64,000 nt of DNA from Trematomus loennbergii (taxonomy: Eukaryota > Chordata > Actinopteri > Perciformes > Nototheniidae): positions 16,838,001-16,902,000 of the forward strand of contig JAAOOA010000026.1 of the NCBI GenBank assembly GCA_012861695.1. Reading direction: 5' to 3'. The notes beneath the pieces were generated by a model, which was given only the letters and a program-made list of their open reading frames with translations, did not search any database and was not told the DNA's origin. Shown here piece by piece: positions 36,331 through 50,900 of the stretch; position 1 is the stretch's first letter; each line of letters starts with the position of its first letter. A program made the position numbers and the translations under genes.

Positions 36331-37985
36331 ATAACGGTGCGGTGGGATGCGTTACTGCCACCAACTGGTAAGGGTTGAGGATGGTACCTGGAGCCATTTA
36401 TTCTCCTGAGCTTTTCTGTCAAAAATATATTTAAAATGATGTATCAAATTAATTTCTCAAAAGCTTTTAGTTAAGTCGAAATTCATATCCTGCAGTATGC
36501 TTATTGCTGTGGTTTCAGAAGATGTCTTAACCAAGATATAAAATGAAAATCACACCCCTACATTTGGCAACAGTTTAATAACACTAGACCAGGCTTGTGG
36601 TCGACACCCTTAAATACATCTCATGTGTTTTGGCTTTGGTGGTGGGATTAACTGGTCACAAACTTAACCCGCAGTTGTTTGAATGAAGAAACACTATCTC
36701 TGTTTTGTTTTCTACTCAGGTCAAATCACTGGTGATCCCTTCTTTCTGCCATCAGTCCTTTCAGCCCAATAGAATCGAGACCAGTTTTCCATCTGGAGAG
36801 TTCTCTGCCTGCCAGTGCCAAAGATGAGTGATATAACATATATAATATAAGTATAACATTCACAACAACAACAAACAGACAAATATATCAAATCTAAACA
36901 AATTCACATCATCATTCTCATACTTTTTAACAAATCAAGAGAAAATTCAATATTTCAGGTATGACAGCATCTCCTACATTTCATTTTGCTCACATTTGTT
37001 CAGTTTAAAACTAGTTTCACATTTATTCTGTGGTCCTTCTTTCCCCTTTTCCCTCTTTAGTTGTTTAAATGTTACATTTTGTGTTTATTTGAATACAGAA
37101 AAAAGAGAGCAATGATTGGAGGGCTGTTGTAATAGGATTCTTTGTTTCATAGTCCAACTGCTACACCCAAAATTCAAGCACAGATCCAATAATCCAATAC
37201 AGCCTTTCATGATACAAATATCCAAGGCGGATCGCTGGCTAGCAGAAGATTAAACAGAATGGATGCAATTTGCTGACACAATGACTGTGGTATGTTATTA
37301 TTGGATCTGTTTACTGTCATGACTACATCCTCCTTAAAGTTGAAATTGAATGTACTGGGAAGCCGCAGGCATTGTATCCCTGCAAACACAATGAACTGCT
37401 AATGACATCACCACACAACAAAATAACTCCCGGATGTGTTGAACAAGATTGATGACATACAGAAAGTATATTGCTTTCGACATTACTTAATGACACAGTG
37501 AAATATAATGACAACATTATCAAGTGTGCTTTTGGTGACATGGCAGTGTAAAAGAAACATGAGGAGAATCATAAGAACAGTTTTTTCTCCTAAGAGTAGA
37601 TTTTATTTCCTTTGGACCAGAACATTTCAAGGCAGCAAATCCTTCTGACACACCAAGGGCGTTCTTTATTGTTGGAGTTGTGTAAGCATATCGACTTTTG
37701 TTTTTCACATGCAATCGATTTGAAGGAAATTGATGCTCTTCTTTTTTTCACGAGCAGATTAATTACATCATCATTGGGAGTTACCAATGAGTCAACAAAT
37801 GTCCTGTAATAAGTAATTGCTGTAATGTTCATTTTCAGAGGAACACATGTTGATTAAAACATGGCCCCCTTAGAAAACACTCTTTAAACTACCAAGAAGG
37901 GTTTAATTGGTTTATCGGACAGGAATTGGCTCGCACCTCTTCTTTTTTGATACAGTGATATTTATGGCTCAAATATTTTCTGTAT
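36331..37985. other. Intergenic, paqr3 / antxr2 divergent promoters region
   Basis: No coding frame supported; AT-rich. paqr3 and antxr2 are transcribed away from each other from either side of this interval. Confidence 0.5.
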
Positions 37986-38697
37986 TTAAAGTGGACCTAT
38001 CATGCTATATTTGAAAAATATATTATAGGGCCATACCTATATAAAACATGTCTGTGAAGTTTTTTTTCAAAATACCAAACAGATCACCCATTGTAGCCAT
38101 GCCTCTTACTGCTCAAACCCTCTTTTGAAGCCTTGTTAGAGAAACGCAAATTTTGGGTGCTTAGCTTGAAAAAAAAAGAAAGAAGAGGAGGCGGAGCTAA
38201 TGCCTGATCAGAATTCTACCGGAGATAAAGTTACATTTGGTTGTGATAAAATGCCATCCTGTTTAAACCACGTCAAGGATTATTTCTGAAATAGTATGGA
38301 GCTCAAATGCCTTTTCTCTTGCAGGTTTATCACAAGGTGAGTTCCTTTTTTTTATTTCCTGCTTTTTAAACACATGTGCTCTTCAGTACAGGTTAGCTCT
38401 GAGTGTTAGCGAGGCTTGCTAATGTAAACAAAGACGAGATTACGTCCAAAACACGTCAGGCATTGTTTCTGATGGCAACTTTCTGTGGGTCCATGACGTC
38501 ACAGCGGATGGACACGTCACAGCGGATGGAAATCTGGATCAGCTCAGTTGTAGCCCCGTTTTTAGAGATTTGGGTACGAAGGAAAAGAGAGAGGGTTGTA
38601 TTTTCTGACGCTGCGAGAGTTCCCCGACGCACCGGGGACACATATTTATGTATAAAAGACATCACAAAGTGCAGTTTGCATGATAGGTCCCCTTTAA
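37986..38697. mobile_element. TTAA-flanked MITE (712 bp)
   Basis: Left end TTAAAGTGGACCTATCATGC; right end GCATGATAGGTCCCCTTTAA. The ends are inverted repeats with one difference, both bounded by TTAA. An internal duplication of GTCACAGCGGATGGA is seen near 38,495-38,530. No transposase frame. Probably mobilised in trans by a TTAA-targeting transposase (piggyBac or Kolobok type). Confidence 0.8.
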
Positions 38698-39420
38698 GTT
38701 ATTGTAACCCTCTGTCATTCTATCCTTTTATCACTATTTATGCAGCTACTCTGGCCTTCAAAATAAAAGCATAGGGAAGCAACTGAATGTTAGGAAGATT
38801 TATTTCTGCACAGTCTTACTTTATTATTTAATCGTATTTTTAATATAACATACAATACTTTTTAATAATTAATATTCACTTCATATTGCTTTGCTTTATA
38901 AAGTTATTATTTAGATATGTGTATTTGTGCATATAAACCGGAAAATGTACTCTTCGCTGTGCCGAGTGATAAATATATACGTGTCATTTTATTTGAGCAA
39001 TTATATTACTACCAGACATTTTAGCATTATGATTTTCTGTATATCTTTATTAAAATTAATGCTATATTTCTATTATCCCTCTGCAAACTATTTTATTACA
39101 GAAGTTGTTTTAATTTGCTTGTGAAACATTTTTTTAGGGTCCGTACTTGATCAAATTTACTTCTAGATAATTCTGACACATTTTCAGCTCGGGACATGAA
39201 TTTAAAGAGTCCCTGTAAGTAAAACATATATATAAATTAAAATAAATATAAGCATATCAAAGCTAGCCTACATAAAAAACACATGAAAATTCTATAAAAG
39301 GAAATAAAAACGTTATAGTATAGAATATTCTTAAAGTATAACAAAACGGTTGATTAGTACAGTAGTAGACTGGTAGCAGACTAGTATTTTGCTACAATCA
39401 TGTCTCCCGTTTAATGTGAA
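38698..39420. other. Intergenic, upstream of antxr2
   Basis: AT-rich; no coding frame or promoter motif that I would name. Confidence 0.45.
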
Positions 39421-39681
39421 AAACCCTGGAGGAAGTCCCACTCTGTGTTGTTGCTGCTGGTTGGAGGGCTGTGTGCAGCAGCTGTGTGCCCTGCCCAGTT
39501 AATTCCATTATCAGCCTGCTGTCAGAGAACACACATCCTTTTCACTTCCACTCAGCAGGGACTTCAACATGTGTACCGCCGGGCTGATGCCGAGCAGATG
39601 ATGACAGACTCAAAGCAGCTGATTTAGGGATTATTGAAACATTTTTTATCAAACACCCTGCTGATATGAGACACATGGATT

Positions 39682-42600
39682 ATGGATCTGATATGGATAT
39701 GTTCCCAGATCCTACTTTTTCTAAGTGTTTGTGTGAATTCATCACTGCCTGATGGTGACGATGCTTCTTGTGATGGAGCGTTTGATATTTATTTTGTTTT
39801 AGACAGGTGAGTACACACAGATTGGATCAGTTGTCTGCATGCATGTGTATGCTTAAAAGAAGCCAACAGGTAACCAATATAAATAAAAGGTAATCCTTGT
39901 GTCAGAGCAGTCTGGACTCAGTCCTCTCCATGTATGGCTCTGTTTAGTTCAGTGTCCCTATGCCGATTCACTGGAAGTTAGACAGAGTTTATTTTTATCT
40001 TTTTCTGCTCTGACCATCAGGGTTTGATGTGTAGACTTGAAAGTCCTCTTGTTTCCTCCAGAGTTCTTCTCAGTGTATTATGTTGTCGTAAAGCAAAAAC
40101 AAACGGAGTCCCTTGAATGCATTCAGCCACTGCATCATAACTTAATGTATGCCTCTTATACAGAAAATGCAAGCTATCGAAATGCATTTTAATTTAATTT
40201 ATTGATGGACTCCCCTATTTGTCTTCAGGGTTGGCTATGCTTTGATGTTGGGTATTTTGATACATGTGTATATGTAGGTGATTTTGATGTATGGCTCTGA
40301 TGTTCCTGTTTCTGCAGGTCAGGCAGTGTGTTTGGACACTGGAATGAGATCTATGGATTTGTGGAGCAGCTCACCAACAGATTTGTCAGGTAAGTAAAGT
40401 GTTTTATCCCTCTCTTATCTCTACAGCACCTCTTCTCCTCCCACCCCATCCTCAGATTTTATGTTTTTTTTACTATAAATAGCCTCAGAAATATGGAATC
40501 ATATAAAACTTTATATAGCACACTTCAAGACCAAGTAAAGTGTTGTAATGACATATTGCATTTGAACTACAGTCATATTTAAACTAATAAAAAACGATTT
40601 AAAGACTGAGAAGTTATTATAGGTCTTTAAACCATGATACAAACAGTGGTAGTGGGTAGAAAGTAGGGCATGTTTATTTGGGCAGCATACATCATACAGG
40701 GCCACCAACTGCTCCAAACCCCTCTGAGTTAACAGGGCAGCGGATGTGTGTGTGTGATACTTTTAGGTTTAATAACTGGTTGCTAAATATGAGAACTAAA
40801 CATCTGGCCAGATGTGAAAGTTATTCTGACCTCAACAGACTGTCGTGTTTCCCTTCACTGCCTGAAGTATATAAAACGAAGTAACTGACAACGTTAGGAG
40901 TTCTGTTTCGTACAATGTAAAGATCAAAGTGAAAAAAAACACTGAGATTTTCCTGTGAACCTGAACTCACTTTTTTAATAAATGTCTTGTCATGTTTTGC
41001 CACATGGTATTATCTACCTTTTTTATGTTCTGTAGTGTAATGGGAAATATAGTATATTGTTATGTGCCTTGCTGTGTTTTGGTGCTACATTACAATACAC
41101 TTTATTATGTCACATTAAAACACATATACTGTCCAGTCATGGTCTGTTACAGTGTTGTTTCTATAAAAGTTTTCTACTGAAATGGGTTTTTCATTAGCTA
41201 TGCCGATGTTTAGATATTTGTTTTGGGTGTATACAACAAATACAACATGATAAAAACAATGTGACATATAATTGATGAACTTTAATAAACATTTATTTAA
41301 CACTGTTGATGACTGCATTTTCTTCTTTGTTTGCTTAAATAGATCCAATTTAAAACAGATTATCAACAAATGTCCACTGGAAATCAAAGCTAATAAAAGA
41401 GTTTATATGGATATCTTTTTTTGTTGAAACAAGGACAAAACCCACTTAAAATGTTGACATTAAAAGGTAGAAAACCTTTTTCAGATTGTTGTTTTTGCAC
41501 TGCAGATAAGATTAACAAGCTTCCTGACTGTGTGTGTTTCAGTCCCAGGATGAGGGTTTCCTACATCGTCTTTTCAGCCAGAGCAGTCGTAATACTGCCA
41601 CTAACTGGAGACAGGTACCAGCTTCCATTTTCCAAACCTTTCCACTTTTTCTTCTTCTCTGCCTCACTCTATCACCAATCTTACTCTACTTCCTGCTCCT
41701 CTTCCTCCTCACAGATACAAAAAAAACATTAACAAAGATAACCTGATCACACAGAAACTGAGCTCTTATCAGTCTTTGTTTGAACATTTGTATCCCTGGT
41801 TTGTGCTCAGGTCTGAGATAAACAAGGGTTTGGAGAAGCTGAGCCAAATCGAACCAGTTGGTGAAACGTACATGCACGAAGGCATAAAAGCGGTAGGTAG
41901 GCTCATCTAACACTGTGATTACCTGCCAGGAACTATTTAACAAACACAGATTACTTTATTCAACATGAACTGCCACTTTACTGGGAAAAGCTAACACTAT
42001 CAACATACTTAATTTGCTTTGAATAGAGATTGAAAATATTACAGCAATCCAAAATATACAACAGTAAAATTGTCCTTTTCGTTTTAGAGCAACACATGTG
42101 CACAGTATGAGTGTGAGCCGCACTGAGTGTGTGTCAACCTCCTCTCCTCAGGTGTCAGAGCAGATGAAGACACAGACTTCTCCGTCCTCCAGCATCATCA
42201 TCGTTCTGACTGATGGCAAGCTGGAGGTCTTCCCCTTTGAGATGACTGTAGAGGAGGTACTCTCGTGTTTCAATCTAAATGAAGATAGTTCAAAGAGACA
42301 CATTGACACAAAAACATGTTTCACAAATCCTTTGTCGTTTTACTGAATAACAACACTCTTAACAGTCTTTAGGATATGTGTATCATGTTTAGTGAAATAT
42401 GACAGTTTCTACTTAATATTTAACACACTACAAATCAAGTTTAAAGGTATGGCAAGTTGTTTGAGTGTTTGTGTACGGATGTTTTGATATATTTTGCTGT
42501 TTAACACAGCCCCAATTTACTCAAGAATTCTCTCGTTTTTTTTATTCTCCTTTCACAAAAACAGAAGTCTTCTTAAAAGATGTAAGGTAACACAGGGCGA

Positions 42601-45600
42601 GTCAATTATATACAAATGAACATTTTGGGGGTGAAGTATTACTTTAACATTATATACAGTACAGGGATTGACATAAAGTCAATCTAATAAGGTAAACAAC
42701 TCTGATCTTTCATTTATTTTCTGATAGCTGATCATACAAATGGAGAATTTGACTCTTTGTGTTTTTCTTCCCAGGCCGACAGAGCCAGAGGGTTTGGAGC
42801 CAGAGTGTACTGTGTCGGGGTCATGGACTTTGACCACAAACAGGTAGGAGGACCTTCCCTGCCGCGCAGCACTGTGAGAAGGAAAACTCTCTGTTACTGA
42901 TACTGTTGGTTGTTTAAACACTGAGCTTTTATTTGTTTTTTTGTGTCTACATGGACTGAAAGCTGTTTTTGGCTCTACATTTATTAACACACCGTGACCT
43001 TGTTGACAATGGAACTCCTAAGGTTTATTTATGTAAATCATCATTTTTATTGAGGCCTTAAGGTAACATAACATGGTAGGTATATCTACTGTAGGTTAAC
43101 ATATCCTTGGAGAGTATCAAGTTCTTGAAAGGGAGCTTTTGGTTCTCTGGCCTTCTAGTTAGAGCGGAGCACGACTCCTGACTTTTCCCTGTGTTTTTTA
43201 TATATATCTGTTGTAATTTATTGTCTTTTATTGTGATTGTAGTAATGTGTTTTTATTACATGTACAGCACTTTGGCTCGACCAACAATCGCTTTTAAATG
43301 TGCTTTATAAATAAAACTTGATTTGATTTGATTTGAAAAAGTAACGCGAAAACTTCGATGTGTCCTCAAAGATGTTTATCATGCTGAATAATAATGAGCC
43401 CGAATGCTTTCTGCTGAATGTGTTCATTTTAAGAAATACTCAGGAAAGAACGGAATTATCCTATAAAACGATATGAGGTTGAGCACACTGAAATTACACA
43501 ATAACACAAGCTAACTAACCAAACAAGGCTGTTCTTCAAGGTACAATTGCAGTTGTTTGGTGACTTTCAAGAGAGCATTAAGGATGAATTCAGCTCCCTG
43601 TGTGGAAAGGGATGTCTGACAGCAAGGAAAAGCATGACAAATATTCTAAATATAGTATACATTTAAACGTATATGGATTTTTTTAGGTGCCTAAAACATA
43701 TTTCTGCAGCAGTAATTGTCTTTACCCCTGTGCGTTAACTAGTGTCTGTTTCCCTAAACATGGGGCGTGGGGACCCCAATCTACTGTATTTAATGCACGG
43801 CCGTGGCTAAGTACCTTATACAACCCTAGTTAAAAACATTGGAACAATATCTTTAAGAAACATTAGTCCACTGGTGTTTCTTTCCTGCTGTTATATGCAA
43901 TCTTGACTACAGTTATCACCGATCATAAGTCATCTTACATTGACAGTGAAAAGAAAACACTTTTTTCATTTGTTAAAAATGATCATACTACAATGTTTCA
44001 TCTAAGTGGCCTTACGGTTGCACAACCCCTCCCTGAATCATTATTGCATTAGTGTTTGTTTTGCGGTCTTAGAAGCTTAATTGAATTACAGTGACAGTAT
44101 TGATGTGTGTAATTAGTATTCATAAGCATATCGGAATGGCTTTAAGTTGCATAAGTCATGACTGGGGAGGTCTTCAGTGGTCATCGGGTGAAAGAGTTTC
44201 TCTGCACAGCCAGTGAGCGGGGGTACTCGGCGGTCAGTAGAGGAAGTCGTTACATTAATCTCTGTAATTAAATAATGCTGGCAAGCTTCCTGTCCTGCCA
44301 TCATTAAAGCAGCAGATGAAAGCTTCAGCCAGCTGTCCAGAGCTTTCATCTCCCGAAGACAGACTTTCCCTCCCTGCAGAAGCACTGACCCGTAATGACC
44401 TGAAGACCTCCCAGAGAGACAAAAATATGAATTTACAGAAGGGTCCATTTTATTTCTTTTGTCTCAGCTTGCTGAAATAGCAGACGGTAATGAACAAGTC
44501 TTCCCCGTGCTGTCCGGGTTTCATGCCCTCAAAGACATCGTCAACAAGGTGAGGTCACGTCACAAATTACAATGAACAAAAACACTCAGTGAGAGTGAAA
44601 TCAGATTTACAACCTGAGCTTTGACCGTCATCTGTATCTCCACAGATCCTGAAGCAGACATGTGCAGACATTTTCACAATAGAGCCGTCAAGTGTTTGTG
44701 TGAATGGTAAGCTAGTGTTGATTCTTGTTCCAACTGTACTGATTGCAACTAAAGTATGTGTAATGTGAATAAACGTCTCCCATCAGAGTGAATTATCTTA
44801 ACAAATTATTGCTTGATTGTTATATATATTTGGGAAGTCACTCATTGCCTCGGAGGATATAACCTAAGGACTTCTGTGCTCAACTGACTTCCTTTTAGTG
44901 TAGTTTATGAATTCAAGAGTGATTTATCAGTTACTATTGGATGGTAAGACACTAATTAGTTGTGCATAGTGCCGCTATACCTTTAAACCCTCACAAGGGA
45001 GAGTATATCCACCAGGGTAATCTTTCACCAGGTAAAGATACAATAAACCCTCATATTGTGTTGGGGTTATATTTGACCTGTTTGAATTTTAAATATATAA
45101 TAAATATCTGGCCCAGCAGAGGAGGTTAAACAGGTTCTTTGGATAAACTTACAAGAACTTTTGTTTGAGATGAATTGGATCCTCAAAACTACCCAGAATG
45201 TTTCATTGTATGGCATACTATAAAAAACAATATTCAGTTTTCTCTATTTATGATGATTTGGTTTGGGGGTTATGAATGGATAACAACTAAACCCATACAA
45301 AATAATACATTTATTGGGGTCTTTTGTGATGTATTTAAAGAGGGGTCATATCTTAATCATGTTGAGGCATATATTACTGACTTTCAGGTTGACATTATAT
45401 GCCAATAAGGGCTTAGAAACACAGGAATGACTTTAATTTGCTCAAACACCATAATAGCTGTTTCATATTTGCAAATGAAGTACCATGTCATGATATTGTA
45501 ATGTGTCCGATGTTTTCAGAGTCTTTCAGTGTGGTGCTGAGGGGCAGCGGCTTCAGCGGATCCAGGAGGACAGACAACATACTCTGCACCCTCACTGTCG

Positions 45601-46468
45601 ATCAAAAGACATACGGTCAGTGAATGCCACACACTCATGACTTCCCCAGCTGTGCTTTAGTCGTCAGCTGGTAAATAAGTGGCTTGTTGATGCTAATGCT
45701 AGGAATGCACTTATTGTAACCCTGGTAGTATTAAACAATTGTACAGGATTATTACTTACCCTTGTCCTGTGATAACATCATCTACAGTATGAAGTGAAAT
45801 GTGATACAGCGTGCAGATGTCTGTGCTGCAGTGGAAAAAGTCATGACATCAAGGAACAAACAGTGGCTGCTTTTTATTGACTTCAGCCGGAGAACAGAGG
45901 ACACATTATGAGAGTGAGCAGAGGGAGCGCATGTTCTTCCTCTCATTAGACTATTAACAGATCAATGTTCTCCTATGTCACTGAGAGGACGTGAAAGGAA
46001 ACGCATGACTTGTATTGTAGCTTCCTTTCTCTCTTCTGAGTGTCTTGTTTTCGTCTATTCTGCTGGAATTTATTTTATTCTATATTGTATCCAATCAGAG
46101 GGAGGAATATATTTAAATTGAAATACTAACTGGAGTATGTCGTTGCAAATTGTCACGCAGTTTTTTTCAAATAAAGAATTATGACAGCATAGTACATAGC
46201 ATATTCCCTTGCTAATGAATGGTGAGTAACGTACGGTTAGAGGACCATAAGCTGCATTTCTATTGGCCTATCAGATTGCACGAAAGGCCATTTGTTTTAC
46301 GTCTTAGTTATTGGTAACTTTTGTATATTTAAAAAGAACATCCCCTTTCTTTGTAGGCAGTAACCATTCTCTGTCTCTGTTTCCTCTCAGACCAGAAGCC
46401 ACAAGTAGTGAGAGACGGCTATCTGCTGTGTCCTGCTCCTGTTCTGCGTGAGGTCGGACAGTAAGTCA

Positions 46469-46529
<61 letters not shown>

Positions 46530-47852
46530 CAAACTGTGTGAAAGTGTAAACAAGCTGCAAGTTAGAAAAGGCAAACTGAGCCTGATCAGCATACGGTTTC
46601 TTACTAAAAGCAAAACAACTTGAACTGTAATTAGAAATGTCATTACGAATATGGTATTGTATTGTGAGAAGAAAGCATTCTGGTCATTGTTATTTAAAGT
46701 TAATGGTTTATAACTGTACTGTAGATGCACATGTCATAAACACCCACAAGAATGTCTTATTCTACAGCTGAGAAACCACACTTGTGTTCGAACACCAAAA
46801 TAGTGACCAAAGCTTTCATTATGCCTGGTCCCATGGTCAGTTTTTTTCAGTATACTTTGTTTTGCTTAAATAAAAATATCACCAAAAACAGTGAGTCTGT
46901 AGAAAATACTTATATCTGAGTCAATAACTTCTCCTTGCATCATCGGATTTATGAGCCTGTGTTAAACTTAAATACAAAAATAAAGTAATTTTAAGGGAAT
47001 CGTGTCTGGAAAGAAATCCGGCATGAAATCATTTTATTACAACATTGGTGTTCGTATGACATCACCGGCTTGACCAAGGCTTGTACAGAATAATTGGCCC
47101 AACACTAATATGTAGCAACACTTCTCAGAGCTGATGAACAATAAATAATAATGATAATTGTTATTATGTAACAAAAAAATATATATTTTTAGAACCCTGT
47201 GCCTTAATTAATCATTACATCTGTCAACAATATCATAACACTAGGCCTGTTCAAATGCAGCAGGTTGAAATTAGAAACAAGAAATGTGTATTGTGCGTGA
47301 CGGAGAGAGAAACCAGAAGAATGTTTACAGTGGAACCACCAGCAGCTCGAAGTGTTGGATGAGCAGAAGCCAGTCCGACCAGAATATCTCTGTGGCATTT
47401 AGAGAGAGAGCCAAAGCTGACTTAACATCGCCCACTTCCATCAGTGTGCCCCCCCCCCCCCCTTATCTGTCCCCAGTCGCCTCTCACTTTCCATCATGTC
47501 TCACCCACTCACACACTCCCTCATACTGAATCACTCACGCATAGCTATATCATTTCTCAGGGACAATGCTGAAGCTAACTCAAGTCCCGCCCCCTAAAAG
47601 TTGGAACCAAACACTATTCAACTGCCAAATATGACTGCAAACAAGAACAATCATGAGTGTATAAATGCAATAACCTTTGTGCCTTCTCAACATGTCTGTC
47701 TAATGATTGCAGATCAATAGAAGTGCTGGTCAGCATCAATAATGGACAATCTTACATCTCCAGTCCATCACCATCTATGCTACAACATGTGTGAGTATCA
47801 ATGCAGTAACAGGAGCACTTCTCTAGGAGTATCATGTGTGTATCTGATCTCT

Positions 47853-47891
<39 letters not shown>

Positions 47892-47907
47892 GTGTGTGTG
47901 TGTGTGT

Positions 47908-47992
<85 letters not shown>

Positions 47993-50900
47993 TGTGTTGT
48001 GTGTGTGTGTGTGTGTGTGTTGTGTGGTGTGTGTGTGTGTGTGTCACAGTCAGATGGGACCTGGGTGCTGTGGCTGCTGCTGGCTCTGCTGCTGTTGCTG
48101 GCTCTGGTTTTATTCTGGTGGTTCTGGCCTCTCTGCTGCACTGTGGTGAGTTCAAGTCTCTGGGCGTGTATATCTCAATTCAGGAAGTCACAATTCCATG
48201 CTATTGTTATTTATGGGAGTAGCCTAAAAGTTAAAGTGTTGCAATGGGGACCAGGTTTCCTTTGGTATTCTGTCTATAGACCATTTTAAATGTATTGTTT
48301 TTTAAAATCGTTCTTTTCAGGTGATCAGAGACCCACCACCCGATCGCCCACCTCCGCCACCTCCTGTCATTGTAAGTAGATCACAGACTTATGATTAGTT
48401 TTTGGGCATTCATGCCTTTATTTGACAGTGTAGTAGTTGTGGCACAACTTTACATGCTTCCAATATACATTAAAAAGGGTAAACAGTCCGAAGAGGTCAA
48501 ACTCTGACAATTTAAAAATGCACAATGCGTTACGGATTGTCATCATCTACGTTTTTTTCTGGGGTTCCTTTTTACTACCTGTTCTTATATAAACGTTCTT
48601 GATCTTTGGTAGATAACTAAATCACACGAGCAAAATAGACAATAATGCAGAGAGAAAGTGATAATGTCCAGATAAAAGAAGCTGAATAGAACTCAATAGG
48701 CAGCATCTACTGACAGTTTGTGGTACTGCATCACTTCTGGTGGTTTTGTGTTTGTTGACCCCTTTAAAAATGTTAAAATAATAATGGTGTTGAGTAAGCA
48801 CCTAACGTGTAGGTAGTTCTGGCTAGAGCTGCAATGATTACCCAAACTAATTGATTAGTCATTTGACAGAAAAATCACTTTTCTGTCAAGATTCATGCAA
48901 CAACAGCCGAGATGCTAGTAACAGCCTATAAGATGTCCTACTTTTTAATTTGTATTATATATCTTTAGGTGTTTGGACAGACAAATCATCAATAAAGACT
49001 GTACTTTGAGAAACAGGGATGCACATATTTCACAATTTTCTGACATTATATAGACCACGCTTAATCAAGAGAATAATTGTCAGATTAAACTTTAGAAGCA
49101 GCCCTAGACTTGGTCTAAAATCCAGTGTTATGATTAGAAAGTGAACTATTTTGTTTGGTTTCAAGGAGCCAGAAGAAGTCATGTCGCCCAAACACCGATG
49201 GCCTACAGTAGATGCTTCTTACTATGGTGTCAGAGGCCCTGGAGGAATCACACGCATGGAGGTAAAAAGAAATACACAAACATTTCACATTTATAGTGCC
49301 TTTTATATATTTTACTGTTTTTACCAACATTTATTCAGACAAGTCTCAGCATTTTTCAAGGCATGACAAACACACACATTGATTATAATAGAAGCTGTGT
49401 GTGTTCAGTGTCCTTCACTAATCACCGTCTGTGTGCAGGTGCGTTGGGGGCAGATGGGCTCCACAGAGGAAGGGTCCCGTCTAGAGAAAGCTAAAAACGC
49501 TGTGGTCACCATGCCAGAGGGAGAGGAGGAGCCCATCATGTCCCGACCCCCACCACGAGCTCCTCCAGTCCTCATCCCCCCGCCACAGTCCAAATGGTAC
49601 ACTCCCATCAAGGTGAGAAAATAACCAGCACTTATACCAATAACTGTTATGATTAGCATGTTTTATATTCTGTGAATTAACATTATTTGACCCTCAGGGG
49701 CGTTTTGATGCGCTGCGGGCATTACTGAGGAGGCAGTACGACAGAGTGGCAATCATGAGGCCGACATCCCAGGATAAGGTAACAAACATCTGTATATATG
49801 TTCTAGGGCTGCACGATATTGGAAAAAACTGACATTGCGATTTATTTCCCCCTGCGATATGAAAAAATACAGGAATTGAAGAAAAGACCGTTTTTTTTGT
49901 CCGCAAACCATCCTTTCTTGAACTTTAATGCTATACAATTGGTATTTTTCGAACTATATTTAACCGGATGAAGGATTTTAGTCACGGACGTCTGGATCTT
50001 AAGTTATCAGAGCAACTAGCTGAGCTAGCTCGGTTAGCAGCGCCAAACTGCCCTGGAGAAACGCATGAAACTACTTTATTCAGTGTTTTTACCTTTGATC
50101 ACCGTCCTTTGCTTTGGAGATTTGATTGTGATTGGTGGTTTGCTGTGCATGCAGAGCCTGCATGTCACTCACTCAAGTACCCCTGACATGAGAGACGCGT
50201 GAGTTTTCCTTTTGTAGCAAGCAGCAAAAGAATTGTAACATGACGTGTTTGAGTTAATTTGCCTACTTAATATCGTCCTAAAACATTTAATTTTTTAAAT
50301 CGCACGTCCTGCGATGTGAATATCGTGCATGCGCATATCGCGATTATCGTCAGGACACGATATATCGTGCAGCCCTAATATGTCATTTTAATTCATTTCT
50401 TATTTTATAGTTATTTATCATTTTTAATTTGTATCTTTGATTTTATCCTTAATTGTATTAATCTGTGTGAATCTGTGCTGTCCTGTTTTTCAATCTTACC
50501 CGTTGCTGTTAAACTACTGAATTTCCCCACAGGGATTAATAAAGGTTTATCTTATCTTATCTTTTAACAAACAGTGCTGATTAACAATATATAATACTGT
50601 CAATATTTCTCACACACACCATAAATAATGCTGTGTTTATCACCAGTTGATTGGATAAGAAAATGAATCCAACCTCTTGACTTGAATGATTTAATTAATG
50701 ATACAGAAAATAATATAGCCCGCTCTCCCCACCCTATAATTATCTACCCAACAGGCAAATAACAACTTACATTTTGAATAGCGTTCACTTATAAATAACA
50801 GTCTTATTGTCAACATTGTGGCGTGAAAAACAGCTTGACGCCACAACTTACGATATGCACTGTGGGATTTGGACAATGTATCTTCCTCAGTGGGTTTCTC

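Noticed and set aside
44113..44448. A 111-codon minus-strand frame in antxr2 intron 6
   Set aside because: No family resemblance, splice support or codon pattern; listed only as a possible non-coding element.
47742..48289. Long Cys/Val and His/Thr open frames
   Set aside because: They are translations of the (GT)n tract in antxr2 intron 11. Only 48,050-48,145 is coding, in the antxr2 frame.
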